A stretch of 64,000 nucleotides of DNA from Lateolabrax maculatus (lineage: Eukaryota > Chordata > Actinopteri > Acropomatiformes > Lateolabracidae): assembly GCA_031216445.1 (NCBI GenBank), contig CM062214.1, positions 5,790,001 to 5,854,000 of the forward strand. The letters run 5' to 3'. Positions 11,901 through 25,700 of the stretch are shown piece after piece. The notes beneath the pieces are model-generated. The model made no database searches and was not told where the DNA came from. It saw only the letters and a program-made list of their open reading frames with translations. Made by a program: the position numbers and the translations under genes. The stretch's first letter is position 1; every line of letters begins with the position of its first letter.

Positions 11901-14900
11901 TATTCCAAAAGTCAACACTGCAGACTATGAGACTACAGTTACACGCCTATGGAGAATCCATGTTTGGGTCTGTGTCTTACCTGAGCAATTACACCAGGCC
12001 TCACTGGTAAGGGCTGTATGGGAGGGGCCTGAGTTACCATGGGAACAGAATACCCTGCTGGTTGGTTAAGGTTACCTTTAAAAAAAACAGACACAAAAAT
12101 ACATCATAAAACAAACCATCCATCATTTATGCACCTCAAAGAGGACACATTTATAAACATCTAAGTGAAGCTATAACACATTCATTTACAGTTTAGCACT
12201 TATACATATTGGATCAGATTGAGTAATATCTTTCAAACATTCTTAATACACTAAAACATTCTAAATATATAATCTCTGTGAAAAAAGTTACTTAAATTAT
12301 TGAAACTGTTACTAATGTAATAATTCAAAGCAGTATGCGGTTCACATACCTTGAATGGTGGGAGGACAGAGAAGAAGGGCAGGTGGGAACGAGTCACTGC
12401 ACCCAAACTGACCATTCCCAGTTGCTAGAGCAATCCCAGGATGCAACACTGAGGGAGCTGACTGGGTTATAGTCTGCATTAGAAAAGAGTAAAGGAGGTA
12501 GTGGAAGAGCGTAGAATGAAAGAAACAGATGTAGGAAGACAGAGGAAATGACAAAGAAAATGAGACAAAATGAAAGTACAGACATGGCAAGAAGATTAGC
12601 AATAACTGTCAAATGTGACAGACACACAGATAAATATTCTGAGATATGTTGTAGCAGCTTCTCCCCTGAAGAGGGCAACATTAGATTAACAGTACGGACA
12701 CATTGCACAGAAGCACTACGTAACCAAAGATCAGACATATTTATAGGCCTTTATTTATGTTTTGTCCTGAAAAAAATGACGTGTCACCAAGAGACAATGT
12801 GTAGGGGCACAATTTTCCACTGAAATAATGTAGCCACTGCCGTGTTGAATGACAGAGACTCAATAATAATTCTAGAAGCTAAATAACATTGCTAGTAGTT
12901 TAAAAAGAACTGACTGTGGTGTCAGTAAGTCACGACCGATACAAAACATGCCCGATTAAAATGAAACAGAAAATGTACTAGTAGCAAACATACGTGAGGC
13001 TTTAGTATCTCACCTGAGTGTGGACTGGTATGTTGCTGTAGCCCAGAGGGATGCCAGAGGAGGCAGTGGGGGGTATGGGCGGTCTTGAGAAATGAATGGT
13101 GTTCTGATTCAGAGCATCGTAAACTGCATTGGTGGGCCGGCTGTGGCACATGTCCATGATGCGGAAAGATGACTGCACACTGGAGGGGATCAAAAGGAGT
13201 TGAGGCGGGGTGAGGAGGAACATTTTATGACTGGGGTTCATACTACTTTTAACAATAAATATTTACGCCATCCCTTTGTACATTGATAGTTACTACAGAA
13301 AAGAACAGCAAAACAGAAAACAAACAAGAATGTGCAAGCCAACACATTTTGTGTCAATATAGTTGTAGCAGCCTTACTGGTTACTGTGTGGGTAGTCCAG
13401 CAGATGAGTCATCGTGAGGAAAGGGTGATTGAGGACGCTGGAGGGAACAGTCCTGTCCTCGGCGTCGATCAGCAGCATGCTCTTCAGCAGAGACACAAAC
13501 TCCCTCCTGTCGGCTTTCTCTGCTTGCATGTCACTGGTATCAGGACTCAGCACCAAGTTCACCTGGTAGATTGAAGCAGTGAAAAAAAACATTGCATGAG
13601 AACCACACAGGGCAACGGTTGGTGTCACAATTAATTAAGAAACCCTGAAGGGCTTTAACAGATGAGCTGATATGATTGATTCTGTTTTGAGATGTGATCA
13701 TGAGGTCAAACATATTTAAATGATCACATTTCTGTGTGCCCAAAACGTGAACCTGAATTTGTCTGTTCATTTCTTTTGCTTCATATGTTAGATTTTGTTT
13801 AGCGTGGATTGAATTTGATCAAAATTAATTGCTGTGGTTGGACTCACGTGTGCTACGTCATCCAGACAGCTGAAGATGTACTTTCTGGCCTCTTTGGATT
13901 TAAGTCCCGTCTCTTTCTCATGCTCTTCTGTTGTCTGAGGGGGAACAGAAATATTGAGATAAAACATTCTCCAGTATACAGTGTGTATACAGTATGTAAA
14001 GATTTTTGTATAAACACTTCTGTTTTGTATGTATGTGTGTATAAAGCTGCAGCCGGATGTGTCATGTTCAAATGATAAGGAATGAATGGTCAAAGTATTG
14101 TAAAATATACAAAGGCAGCAGGAGCAAAGAACACATTTCCAAGTAAATCTAATTGGTCAAAGTGTTAGGCAGTTGGGTTTCTGCTGGAAGTACATGGACA
14201 CATAAATATTAGGCTCACATTCATTTTAAATTATTTAGAGTCAGCTCAGCAGGTATTCTAAACACAGTTTCACATTTCCTGAAGATTTCCTTAGGGTCTG
14301 TTGGCTTTGTCCTGTTTTGAAAAGCTTATGCAGCTGTTTCCTATTGGGAATGTCAGTTGAATTTCCAATGAATATCTCTTTTTTTTTTTTTCATTTCAAG
14401 TTTCACCGTCTCAGTTAATCTGTGTGTGTGTATGTGTCCCCAGCACCACAGGGATCCGTGACTGTTACTGGTGAGTGGTTAACAGGAGGATGTGTACTTT
14501 GTGTTTGTAGGTCTATAACATGTTTAGGTAACATCTGTCTGTGTTTTGTGCACAGGTACTTTTAATCTCCAGGAGGCGTAGGGAGAGTCGGACTCTTTGG
14601 AGAAGAAACGAGAGGTCTTGGTCCCCTTGTTGAGCAGCTGCTCGGCCGGCAGGCCTTGAGTCTGAGAGATGTACCGGATCTGAGAGGAGAGAGATTCAGA
14701 AGACAGAAAACAGAACAGAAGAGACAGAAAAAAGGAAAAGGCAAAGATGAAATGGGAAGTTTATTAGGGTTGAGGTAAATTTAGAAGAATATTTTACTAT
14801 TGCTCTACTCATACTATGAAGGGAATAAAGAAAATAAATGTGTTTTTTTTGTGAAGAGGAAGAAAAATCAACCAGGACAGAAGTGAGTAACATGAATTGG

Positions 14901-16442
14901 CTGATATTTAAAAGACCAATGCAGTAATATTTTTAAAAAAACAACATGAGGCAGAGATATCATCTCCAACATGTAAACTTTATAAATGTTATACTCTGCA
15001 ACTTGGATTTTGTCCAACAGCTGGTCTATAAGTTGCTTGTTATTTAATACAGCAAGTTAAACTCCTTGCACTTCAACCTTTACTGCTCTGCCAAACTAAC
15101 ATAGATGGGGTGCTTCACAGGTCCGAGCCGGATGCAGCAAACAAGCCACACACACACACAGGACGGGGAGTCAGAGATTATTAACATGGGAACATTTAGC
15201 ACAATGAAAACAAATATTTCATGCACTAAAGATAAAAGAGCTTTTAAACCGTGCATTACTTATTAAAACATAGTCCTTACAGAATGAAGCCAAAGACACG
15301 GCACTAAATTCATGCTTAACCTACACAAGTATCCTCAAAGTCTTCAATTTCCTTATTAGAACTTAAAGTGATAGATTAAAATGTCTTGGTTCTTGATGTG
15401 AACCTTATGACCAGAGCCTGCGTCACACAAACTAATGAAAACATTATGAAAATGCATACTAATAATGTGGTAATAACTCTTGGAGAAAGGACCCTATATA
15501 ACTCATAAAGGCATCCATAAAAGGACGGGTTTGGATTTTTTTTACCACTTTGGAAAGAGGAGGGATAACTGCGACAACTCTCTATGAGGTCTTGTCTTCA
15601 ATACACCTCACATACAAATATGAGAAATATATTGCTCAGTCTCCTGCCCAGTTAATGTTAGTTCAGCTCACTAGCCCCAAATTAAGCTCCTACATATAAA
15701 CCTACATTAGTCTTGTGTTTTACCTGAGAGACCCACATTTTAATGCTTTTGTTCATCGTATGTGATATGAAAACATCAGATTTCCACACAGTCATAGAAA
15801 TAATAAATGTGCATATTGGCCATAGTATAGATATGAAATGCTATAACACGACCGAGCGCCTCTCCTGCCAGCCAAACACCCAGACACAGTGGATGGCAAA
15901 AGGAGGAGGTTGTACCAGGGTCTGGTTCTATAGTAGTTTTGCCGTCTTCATTGACAGTCAGCACAGGAGAGCTGAGAGCATCAGCGCAGCCAACAGACAC
16001 GAGTAGCGCTGCCTCGTGATGCCAGTGTTGCCTTGTTTCCATCACAATAAAAATTTATTTCCACTGTTTCTTTTGTTTTGCTATTTTGTTGGGGTTTTTC
16101 CTCCTTTACAAGTTGTGGTTTCCAGCACAGCAAGTTACAAAATATATCCTGGTAATCTCCTGTGAAAAGGAACCATCTGTAAATGTTCCCTGATTTGTGC
16201 TGACTTTTCACAAGTATTCCTTCTACTCTTTGGCCTGCTCTGTCTTGATTACCCCTCTCAAAAGTCCATGATACTCCAGAAATCCCGTAATCAATGGAAA
16301 TCTTACAGTGATTTATTTCACAGCCATTGTATGTGTGCGTGCATGAGTGGACGTGCACGTGTCTACGGCCCAGAACAAACACACTGACTGGCCAGAGGGC
16401 ACTGGACTGAGAACCTGCTGATGGTGCACTGAACGCTCACCA

Positions 16443-16504
<62 letters not shown>

Positions 16505-17489
16505 ACACATGTCTACCATCAGGCTTATGTTTATAAATACATTTTGCTGTGTAGAGTGGAACTGCAGTGAGCCTTGGCATAGCACAGCATACTTTTGGGG
16601 GCTCAACGTGCACGCACGAGTGTGTGTCCTGGCATGGCCGAGTGGTACAACAGAGCTGTCACTGCACAGCGAAGCTCTATTAGCCACTATCTCTGACTGA
16701 TGATTGTCCAAATTGCTAGCTGCTGCTGGAGCCAGAAGTGACACCTCACCAAAAAAAAAAAAAAAAAAAAAAAAACATGTGCACACACATTAAACAGGCT
16801 CTCACCGGACAAGCCATCAATTGTTTGGCATTGGCGTGCACTATGGAAGTCCAGACAATTTCAAACATTTGGTTTGGCAAAGAAGGCCAAATAAATTAGA
16901 GCTCTGGCGAACTCTGTAGATGACCATTGAAAAAGGTCAAATATAATTTTCTCTCCAAACATAATAAATTCCAAGACACAACAATATTAGCGTGTCCAAG
17001 TTTGTCTCTTGCAAAATTACTAAACTCATACACAGAAAACATGATGGGCTCAATTCTGAGTTGCCTATAGTCAAACACAGAGTAATCCCGTACTGGTCTG
17101 TGAATGTGGTGTGGGCCTTTTCCCATGCTCCCTCTCCCTCGCCGGGGGACTCCATTTAAAGTCCCAGCTGTGTAGTTTAGATCGCACAACCCTGTGGGAA
17201 GATAATCACACACTGCCAAGAACAATTTCCTGATTCACTCAACTCAGATTAGTATTAGGTGGATTTCATGCTGGATTTGTTGGACTTCAGTCACACAGCA
17301 AGAAAGAGATTGGAGAGCTACAACAAATAAAGGTTTAACGATATAATGAACATACTGCTGAGTTTTCGCTACCGGAGGAGCAAAGACCTGAGAATTATAA
17401 GCATTAAATATGTATTCTGTAATCTCTGAAAAATGAAAAAAGGATCTCTCCTTCATTCCCGTGCGCATGATACAGTAGCTTGTAGCTCT

Positions 17490-17536
<47 letters not shown>

Positions 17537-20500
17537 AATGTTACCTGGTCGTACTCCAGTGCTCCGGGGTAGAGGGGCCAGCCCAAGAAGAGCTCAGCTA
17601 TCACACAGCCCAGGGACCACATGTCTATGGCCTCGCAAAATGGCAGGCCCAAAATAATCTCTGGAGCCCTACAGAGAGAAAAGGAGGGGCAGCAAAGGTT
17701 ACGTCTGGGAGTTGGTCACCATGTAAAATAAAAAAAGTATTCACACTTTCGCAGCCCACAAAACATGCATGTGTCAAGTCTATGGATTCACAAGAGTGAC
17801 AAGGCTGGGGGTCTCAATTACTTTAGCTGGCTGAAGGGAGTTCAAAAAGAGGGTGAACAGGAAAAAATTAAGATAGCTTGGTGGACAGTGCAACCATATA
17901 AAATCAATATCAATATTAGGGGTGACTCTACCACTCCACATACCGCTTCTTGCATAGAGAATTTAAGGCAGCCAGCCAAACCTGAACATGTTAGCAATAA
18001 CAAAACCTATGTCTTAAGTGTTAATCCAACAGCAGAACATTAGTGAATGAATTGCATTAGATTGGTGTTCCTTTTTTTTTTTTTTTTTTAAAATGGTGGC
18101 ATTCACATAGCAGATGAAATTATCTATAAAATCTATTAGTAATATTTACCACAACGGACTTGTAATCTTGAGAAACCTTTTATGATTTCAATGAAAACAT
18201 GTTTTAATAAATACATTTTTTCCCCATTTATAGAGTTATAAGATTGTCTAGGTCATAGATAGTGCTTTCTACAGGCACAGAAGGCAGATGGGGCATTTAC
18301 TTTGGAAATTACATCTTTAATAAGGTTAAGGCACCACCATTTAATTTAGTTGAAACAGAGTTGAAAAATGAAGTTAAGCTGAGAATACCACAAAGCACTG
18401 CACATAACTGTCAAGAAATGAGTCTCAACAACAGGTTATTCATCTCTAATTTAACTTTACACCCATATGACATGCATACAGTGTTACTGCAACAAAGACC
18501 TAAATCTCTTCCAACAAATGGACTTTGCCACTTACACAATTCAAATGGGTTTAGTAATCTTGCAGCAGTAGTGTGAGGCGGCATATGAAAACAATGGGCT
18601 ATTAGGGCTGGACACAGCAGCTGAGCAACAGTGCTGCAAATAGCAACCACTGCTGTGACGACCACAGGGGAAATGACTGTTGCCAAGCAACATCCGGACG
18701 CAATACCATAATGTAACAGTATTACAGGGTGATAAATGGGGCCATTGCTCATCGTTATGCGTGTGTATGACTGTGAGCATGTGTGTGTTTCTATGTGTGC
18801 ATGTACGTATGTGTGTTAACACACAATTGCAGATGTCACGTCCATCATATTTACAGCACAGCTCATGCTTTCTGCCCTTCCTTAGCCTGGAGGAGGATAT
18901 TACACTTTACCATTTCCTATTGCTCCTTCAAGAGGAAGGAGTTCAGTTACGCAATGCCAAAAAGAGCCTTGGGGGAGACTGCCTCAGACAGTTACAGAAC
19001 ACTCCTGGTTGTCCAGAGACAAAGACATCAAATCACTAAAAAACTGTTTGGACATGAAAAGAAACCTGCTGAAACACAGTGAGAGGACTTAAGCAAGGAC
19101 AAAAGGAAGTTAAAATATATTTAAACACATTATCAAAGGAAAATTATAGATATAGATGATAATTCAAATTCATGCTCATTTAAAAAGCAAAGAAGACTTG
19201 ATATTGCTTTTCTTACACAACTTTCAGTTCCGTTTGATGCACACTGCACAAACTAAAGATCAACTAAGGCCAAATTCAGCAATTACACAAGATTTGAAAA
19301 AACTAAAACCAATTTACTATGCTGGCTTAAGAGGAAACGGAGATGGGGACATTTTGGTTTTAACTTTACTTTAGTATCACATCCATGGCCTCCGCTGTTG
19401 CTTAATGTTTGAGGTACAGATGAAAACAGAGATAGGAACAAAAGGTTTTTAGGTTAGACCTTACCAGTTTCACTGAGGCCTGTTAGTTTAGCACACCGCA
19501 GATCTACTGAAAATTAAAGAATTTTTTTTGTTGTTGTTGTTGCTATAAAGTCTGGAGAGGTTTGAAACATTTAAACTTTTGACACTAATTATAAAAATAT
19601 TTTGACTTTTATTATTATTTTAGCTGGGCCAGTCTCTCTAAGAGATGAGTGTTAACTGCAGGTGACAAACAAATATTCTCTGCAGAGTGCACCGACACGA
19701 CTCACAGTGTAGCCGTCCTCATATGTGCGCGTGCACGCACATGCACACACATGCACACACACACACACAGTCAGGGGGAAACGGGGTTAAAGGGGACACA
19801 CAAAAATAAACCTAAAAAGGAGTGTGTGTTGTTGTGGCTCCCAGCTATACTGCCAGAGTCACAAATGCTGCAGCAATGGCCCCAGCTTTCCAGAGTAGTA
19901 ACAGCTCATCACATAACACACGTATAACACACACACACACACACACACCTACAGGTGTTTGGCAGACAGACCAGGTTCCAGAACTAACCAGTCACACGAG
20001 AGAGCAGCAGTTACAACAAGAACAAACACTGTTTGGCAACGCACCGCTGCTGTGCGTAAAGAACTGAGATTAACCCCCCCCCCACACACACACACACAGA
20101 GTATGTAAGTGTGTTAAACATGATGAGATGGGTTCGGTACAGGACATATGAACCCAGTGATTTAACACCTGTAAACAAAGCTGATCCATGATGATCCCAT
20201 ATCAAACACATCCCACTGCATTACTAAGGCTTAATGCGTGGGACAGCAGATCAGGTTGCGTGAGAGTGAACACGCGTTTGCAGCAACAAGAAACATACAG
20301 ACTGAAAGCAAAGATCGCCTGAAAGATACCACTAGAATATCAAACACAAGTGGCATGCAATTACTGTTATATTTTCAAAAAGCCTTTAAAAAAGTGATTT
20401 CATGGTAAAGGACACCAACAAAATTTTAAAGTATCTTAATGTGGCTGTTCTTCAAGACTAATAAACTAATCTTTAATCCTATTTTGAAAGAAAAACATTT

Positions 20501-22722
20501 TCAATGACTAAAACCATCCGCTCATATAATACTTGATTGCCAAATGCCGCTGTGAACAAGGAAAAATGGGTGGAGGACTTGGCCACATGGCAGGAGTCAA
20601 GGAGGCAAGAAAGCAACAAGTGCCATCATGATAAATTGTGCCTCTGGACAACATCAGTTTCACTTTTTTGTGTAACCACTGGTTTATACCATAGTAGCAG
20701 TGTGCTAAGCGAGGACAAAACCATCACATGCTGTTTTTACTTAAATTTACAAGAACAAAGAGGAACTCGAAAGTAAGAACAAACAGGTAATCTAGCATCA
20801 TGTTTATACAAATACATCACTTATTGTGGACCAAACTCATTGACACGTAAGGCCCAGGGATACTTGTCAGGGCCTATTCAGGATTCAACTTTCATGTTCC
20901 TTCCAAAGAGCAAAGACATACATCTACATCAAATATAACTAGGTGCTAGTGTAAAATAACCCCTCTACGACAAAATAAATAAATAAATAAATAAAAATCA
21001 CACCTAGATGAAAGAAGCCTGACACTACCAGCCCAAATCTGTAACATGCTAAGATGATAGCCGTCTTTCCTTCCACCTGATCTGCTTTGCTGAATTATTC
21101 ACACAGCCCAGTGCTCCATTTTCATTGTGGGAGGTGGCTTTTGCATCACGAGCACCCACAGGACAGAACAGTCACCTCACCAGGCCCTGCTGTGTCATGC
21201 TACCATGGCAACAACACATTAGAGCATGACAAGCACTGAAAGGCTTCTGCCAGAGGCTTCTATCAACAGAGTTATGCTTATAAAATCACCAAACTTCAAG
21301 TTCGTATTACCACATCATCATCAGTGGCAGGTCAAGGCAGTTTGATGCGCCTCACAATGCTTTTGGTGCACGTTTGGCCAATTAAAACAATAGCTGTACT
21401 TCAAAATGCTTGCGTCAGACGCGTCTAGATTTTGTTTGCCTTGCTGTGGATAAACAAGATCCATTCAGGGCCAATGACAAACTGACAAAGGTAGATGAAC
21501 AAAATTATACATCGTTTCATTAAAAATATATATGGAATGCAACCATATACAAATCTATACCAGAATACAATTTATCACAGTATAAAACTCAACTTGAATA
21601 AATACTTAAATTCGTGTGAGGACACTTCAAGAGGCAAACAGGATGATCCGGGATCAACACCACCCTACAATTACTGGACATGCTACTACCTGAGTCACCG
21701 ACACCCCAGTGAGTCAGAGAAATGGTTTTATCCATACACAACCAATCCAATTCAAATTAAATTCTGCATCAACAAAAATGAATACTGCTAACAAACCCAA
21801 TGTTTTCAGTGAATGGCAGCCTGGTCAAAGGCAATAACTGAGATTATAAACTAATTTTATAAATAAGTAAATGATTTATTGTTGTTGGACTACACTGCCA
21901 GAAACTAGTGGCAACAGTGGGACATTTGCACACCCTTACTTTGCATTCATATTAATCAATGTTTGTGACATATGTCCCATCAATGCATGTTATAGCTAAT
22001 GGTTAAAAAAAAAATCTGATCTTCATTTAAATTATATTCATGTTTTACTCTACAAGGTGTTCATGCTTATAAACAAACCTTTAGCAGCATCAGAAAACAT
22101 TCTAATGTTGTCTGCATTTGTCTGTGTATTAAAAACAACTGCCAGTTCATATGGCGTGGTGAATGCAAAGCTGTCTCTATAATTTAGTTTACATTTTGAT
22201 TTCAGATTGTGCCTTTGAGTGTTAAGACAACCTCAATTTTACTGCCCCTTAGTGTTTTCTTTGACTTTGACTGTTTAACTGACTTTTGCATCAAAGCCAC
22301 ACTACTGGCAATGCTACTACCTATGGTTCTGGAAAATCCAGGGAAAACCCCAGAGCTGTAAACCTCCTCCTACCCACTGTGGTGAGGCCAGCAGTTCTTA
22401 GCAGCTTCGCTGCGGTAACAATAAAGTACAGTCATTATGCAATATGAGCACTGATGATGAAGAGACACTGTGTCCTGTAAACCAGTCTCCTGATAACCTG
22501 ATGTACAAACAAAATGACACACATGCACTCACACCCCTAAAGGACTCAAATTACATAATCATATAGATATGAAAAACAGTACAGAGCAGTGCAAAACAGT
22601 GTGATGACATCTCCCTATGACTACAGATATTTACCTAACCAAGCTAACACGCAGTCCCACCAACGCACAAAGTAAACTACAAATGTGTATATACCACCAG
22701 CTGTCGTCATGGCTAAACAGCT

Positions 22723-22774
<52 letters not shown>

Positions 22775-25700
22775 AAGGGAGACAGGATTGGAGGCAAATA
22801 AAGAGAAAATACAGAAATGGAGAAATAGAAGTGCTGGTGTACCATTATAAACCAAAACATTATAACCTTCTAACCCAGAAGCCCATTATTATTTGTGAAA
22901 GGGCACAAAAATAGATGCTTTGCAAAGCAAAAAGTAATCAAAAGAATAGATTGAAACAGTTGCACCCTGCTGGCCAAGGCAGAATATTGCCAGATGTTAC
23001 ACACTAGTCAATATAGCTTTGTGGCTGGTAAATTTAACAATCTTGACACAACAATTTTCCATACTCAGAAAACTATTGGGAAGCACATAAGGGTACACTG
23101 TGTAACCTATAGTAAGTATCCAGCCTTGGAAGCTGTTGAACAGGCAGGGGCACACATATGAGCACACTGAGACACACACAGGAATGTCTGAATGTTTTTT
23201 CCTGGATCTAAATGTGGGTTTTCACACACCGCATTCTTCCCTGGCCTTCTGTGTCCTGAGTGACCTCCCTAAAATTCAGTGCCAGCCCATTTTAACTGCA
23301 CTATGATCTCTGTGTTGCCGACACTGTCCAAAGACAAAACACACACAAGCACTCATGAACGCACACTCACACACACTTAAGCAGGTCAACTGCAGAGCAA
23401 AGCCTTTATGTTATGCAACAACTATAGCTCCACTCTGCTCATCATCACTAAGAGAGAGGCCTAGAAAGTGGCATGCTTTCACAAAAAATGTAATAATTGC
23501 ACCCAAGTTTAATGCTGGCATTTTGGTGCTCTGATGCTCTTTACATTTTACACACGTTACATTTGGTCTAAAGGACAGGATTATAATTATACACCACTGA
23601 AAAACTGTTGTGTTCCTTACAGGGCCATACAATCAGGACTGCACAGAGTGGAATTGTGGGTGTGTGCAGTGCATTAGCTGCCAACATACCCCGTATCTCA
23701 AGAGCATTTGTCATAGATTGCGAAATGTTTATAGAGTTTGCAATACTTTTACCCGACCCAATCAATCTACATTACAGGCTGAAACTTGCTAGTCTGAGCG
23801 TAGGTGAATGAAATTGCCAGCTTGTTGTCCAGTGGTTAATGAACAGGAAATACTTTGCCTTGGAAACAAGTATGGACGTCATTAAGCATGTCATGTACCA
23901 CTAACTTCCACATGCCAACAAGACCACAATGATTCATCAACAATGTACAGTGTATTTCAAACAAGACAAGAACAGGTCTTTTGCATAACAATGTGTCTTC
24001 AAGTTCACAATCCTAGCGGTGTTTCTGAAGCACATTCTCCCTCTCACCCTAGCCTACAAGATATGTCAAATATTCAAGACACTGTACCTCATATAAACAT
24101 CTCAGATCCTCTGCACGTTATGCAAGAGCAGTGGAGTTTAGGGCGTGGTGTGCTGGATCAGACATACATGCTTGAAGGCGTGGGTCCAAAAATGCATACG
24201 AGCAGGAAAGAGTGAGGGAGCAGGGCAAAGAAAGACAGCACGTGAAGGGGACAAAAAGTGAAAGATGGAAACAGAGAAAGGGTGGAAATGGCTGTGCATG
24301 CCATATAGCGCCCAGTGAGAGTGTGCAGGCTAATACAGAGCACTTCACATTATGTAAGAAAAGAGAAGGCTTGAACACATAAAGCTGGGGCAAGACTTTG
24401 CTAAGCCTTGTGGGAAACATACAGACATACACACATAAACAGCCATTACCCATGGGACTAAGTCAGCTAACTGTTGGCATATCATCAGGACAAATGCCAT
24501 TTCACTTCATGACATGTCTGATCTTTCTAAATATATTCTACTCTGTGGATCTCATTTCTGAACATTTTGTACTACTTGTACAGTTTTTTTCCCCTGAGGT
24601 GTGAAACTTTTTCTTTCTTTCAACTTTTTTTGGGTTTCTCAACAAGAAGTAAAAAAGCAATACATTTCACTTTCTTCTGTGTCAATAGTGTAACGTAACT
24701 TATGGCTCAAGAATAAAATGTGGCCCAACATACAACACTGTGCTTATCCCTGGGTATGGGACAGATAACTCAACTATACAATTCCTTAATATAAACATGG
24801 CTTCTGGGTTGTGAAAAATATCACTGAACACTGAATCTGTAGTAATTTCTACACTGACAAAAGCCTGTAATGAATTTTACTGAAATGCTTTTTGTGGAGA
24901 TTTTAAAAAACACAAGTAACAAGAGAAGAACCTTAACAAAACAAGAAGCAAAAGTATGAACAGGTATGTTAGTCAGTTCGTATCAGAAATAGAAATATCC
25001 CAAAACAAGCTGGATCTATTAGGCTAGTTTTTTAATTTTGTGAATGATGGATTACACAGAGATTTGACTGAAGGTGGAAGTTCTCACCTGTAGTATCTGG
25101 ACTGCAGGTAAGTGGAGCAGACAGCCTTGGAGACATGGCTGGCTGAGCCAAAGTCAATGACTTTGACTCTGTAGGGCTGCCTGGAGGGGTCCACCAGCAT
25201 GATGTTCTCTGGCTTCAGGTCAGCATGGATCAAACCCAGAGACTTCAGCTTCTTTAAGGCTGTTGCCACCTGCAAAGATTTACATAAATAAAGATGTATC
25301 ATGAGTACGTTTGGCACTCTGTGATAGAAGACCCAAAATTGGATGTGGACATATTAACAAACAATCATCTTCTATGAGCACCTGTGTTTGCATCCGTGGG
25401 TATGTGTACTGTATCTGCGTGTATGGGTTGTATCTATGTATGTCAGCAACAAATGTCACTTTACCTGCTGCAGAACAGGCCTGATGATTTTTAGTGGCAG
25501 TGGACTGAACTTGTTCTGTTTAAGGAAGTCATATAGATTTTGCTCCAGCATCTCAAACACCAAGCAGGTGTGGCTGCGGTGCTGAAAGCACTCCAAAGCA
25601 CGCACCACATTGTGCTCGTCTGCATTCTCGCTGCTCAACCGCGCTAGGATCTCCACCTGGGGGTTCGAGAACAAGGAAGAAAATAACACAGGTTCCGTTG

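Noticed and set aside
16313..16786. 157-codon frame with poly-His/Thr
   Set aside because: It spans a GT microsatellite and a poly(A) run in a hipk3 intron, with no family resemblance.
24118..24453. 111-codon minus-strand frame in the large hipk3 intron
   Set aside because: There are no splice sites in phase with hipk3 and it is not similar to HIPK3 or any family I recognise.
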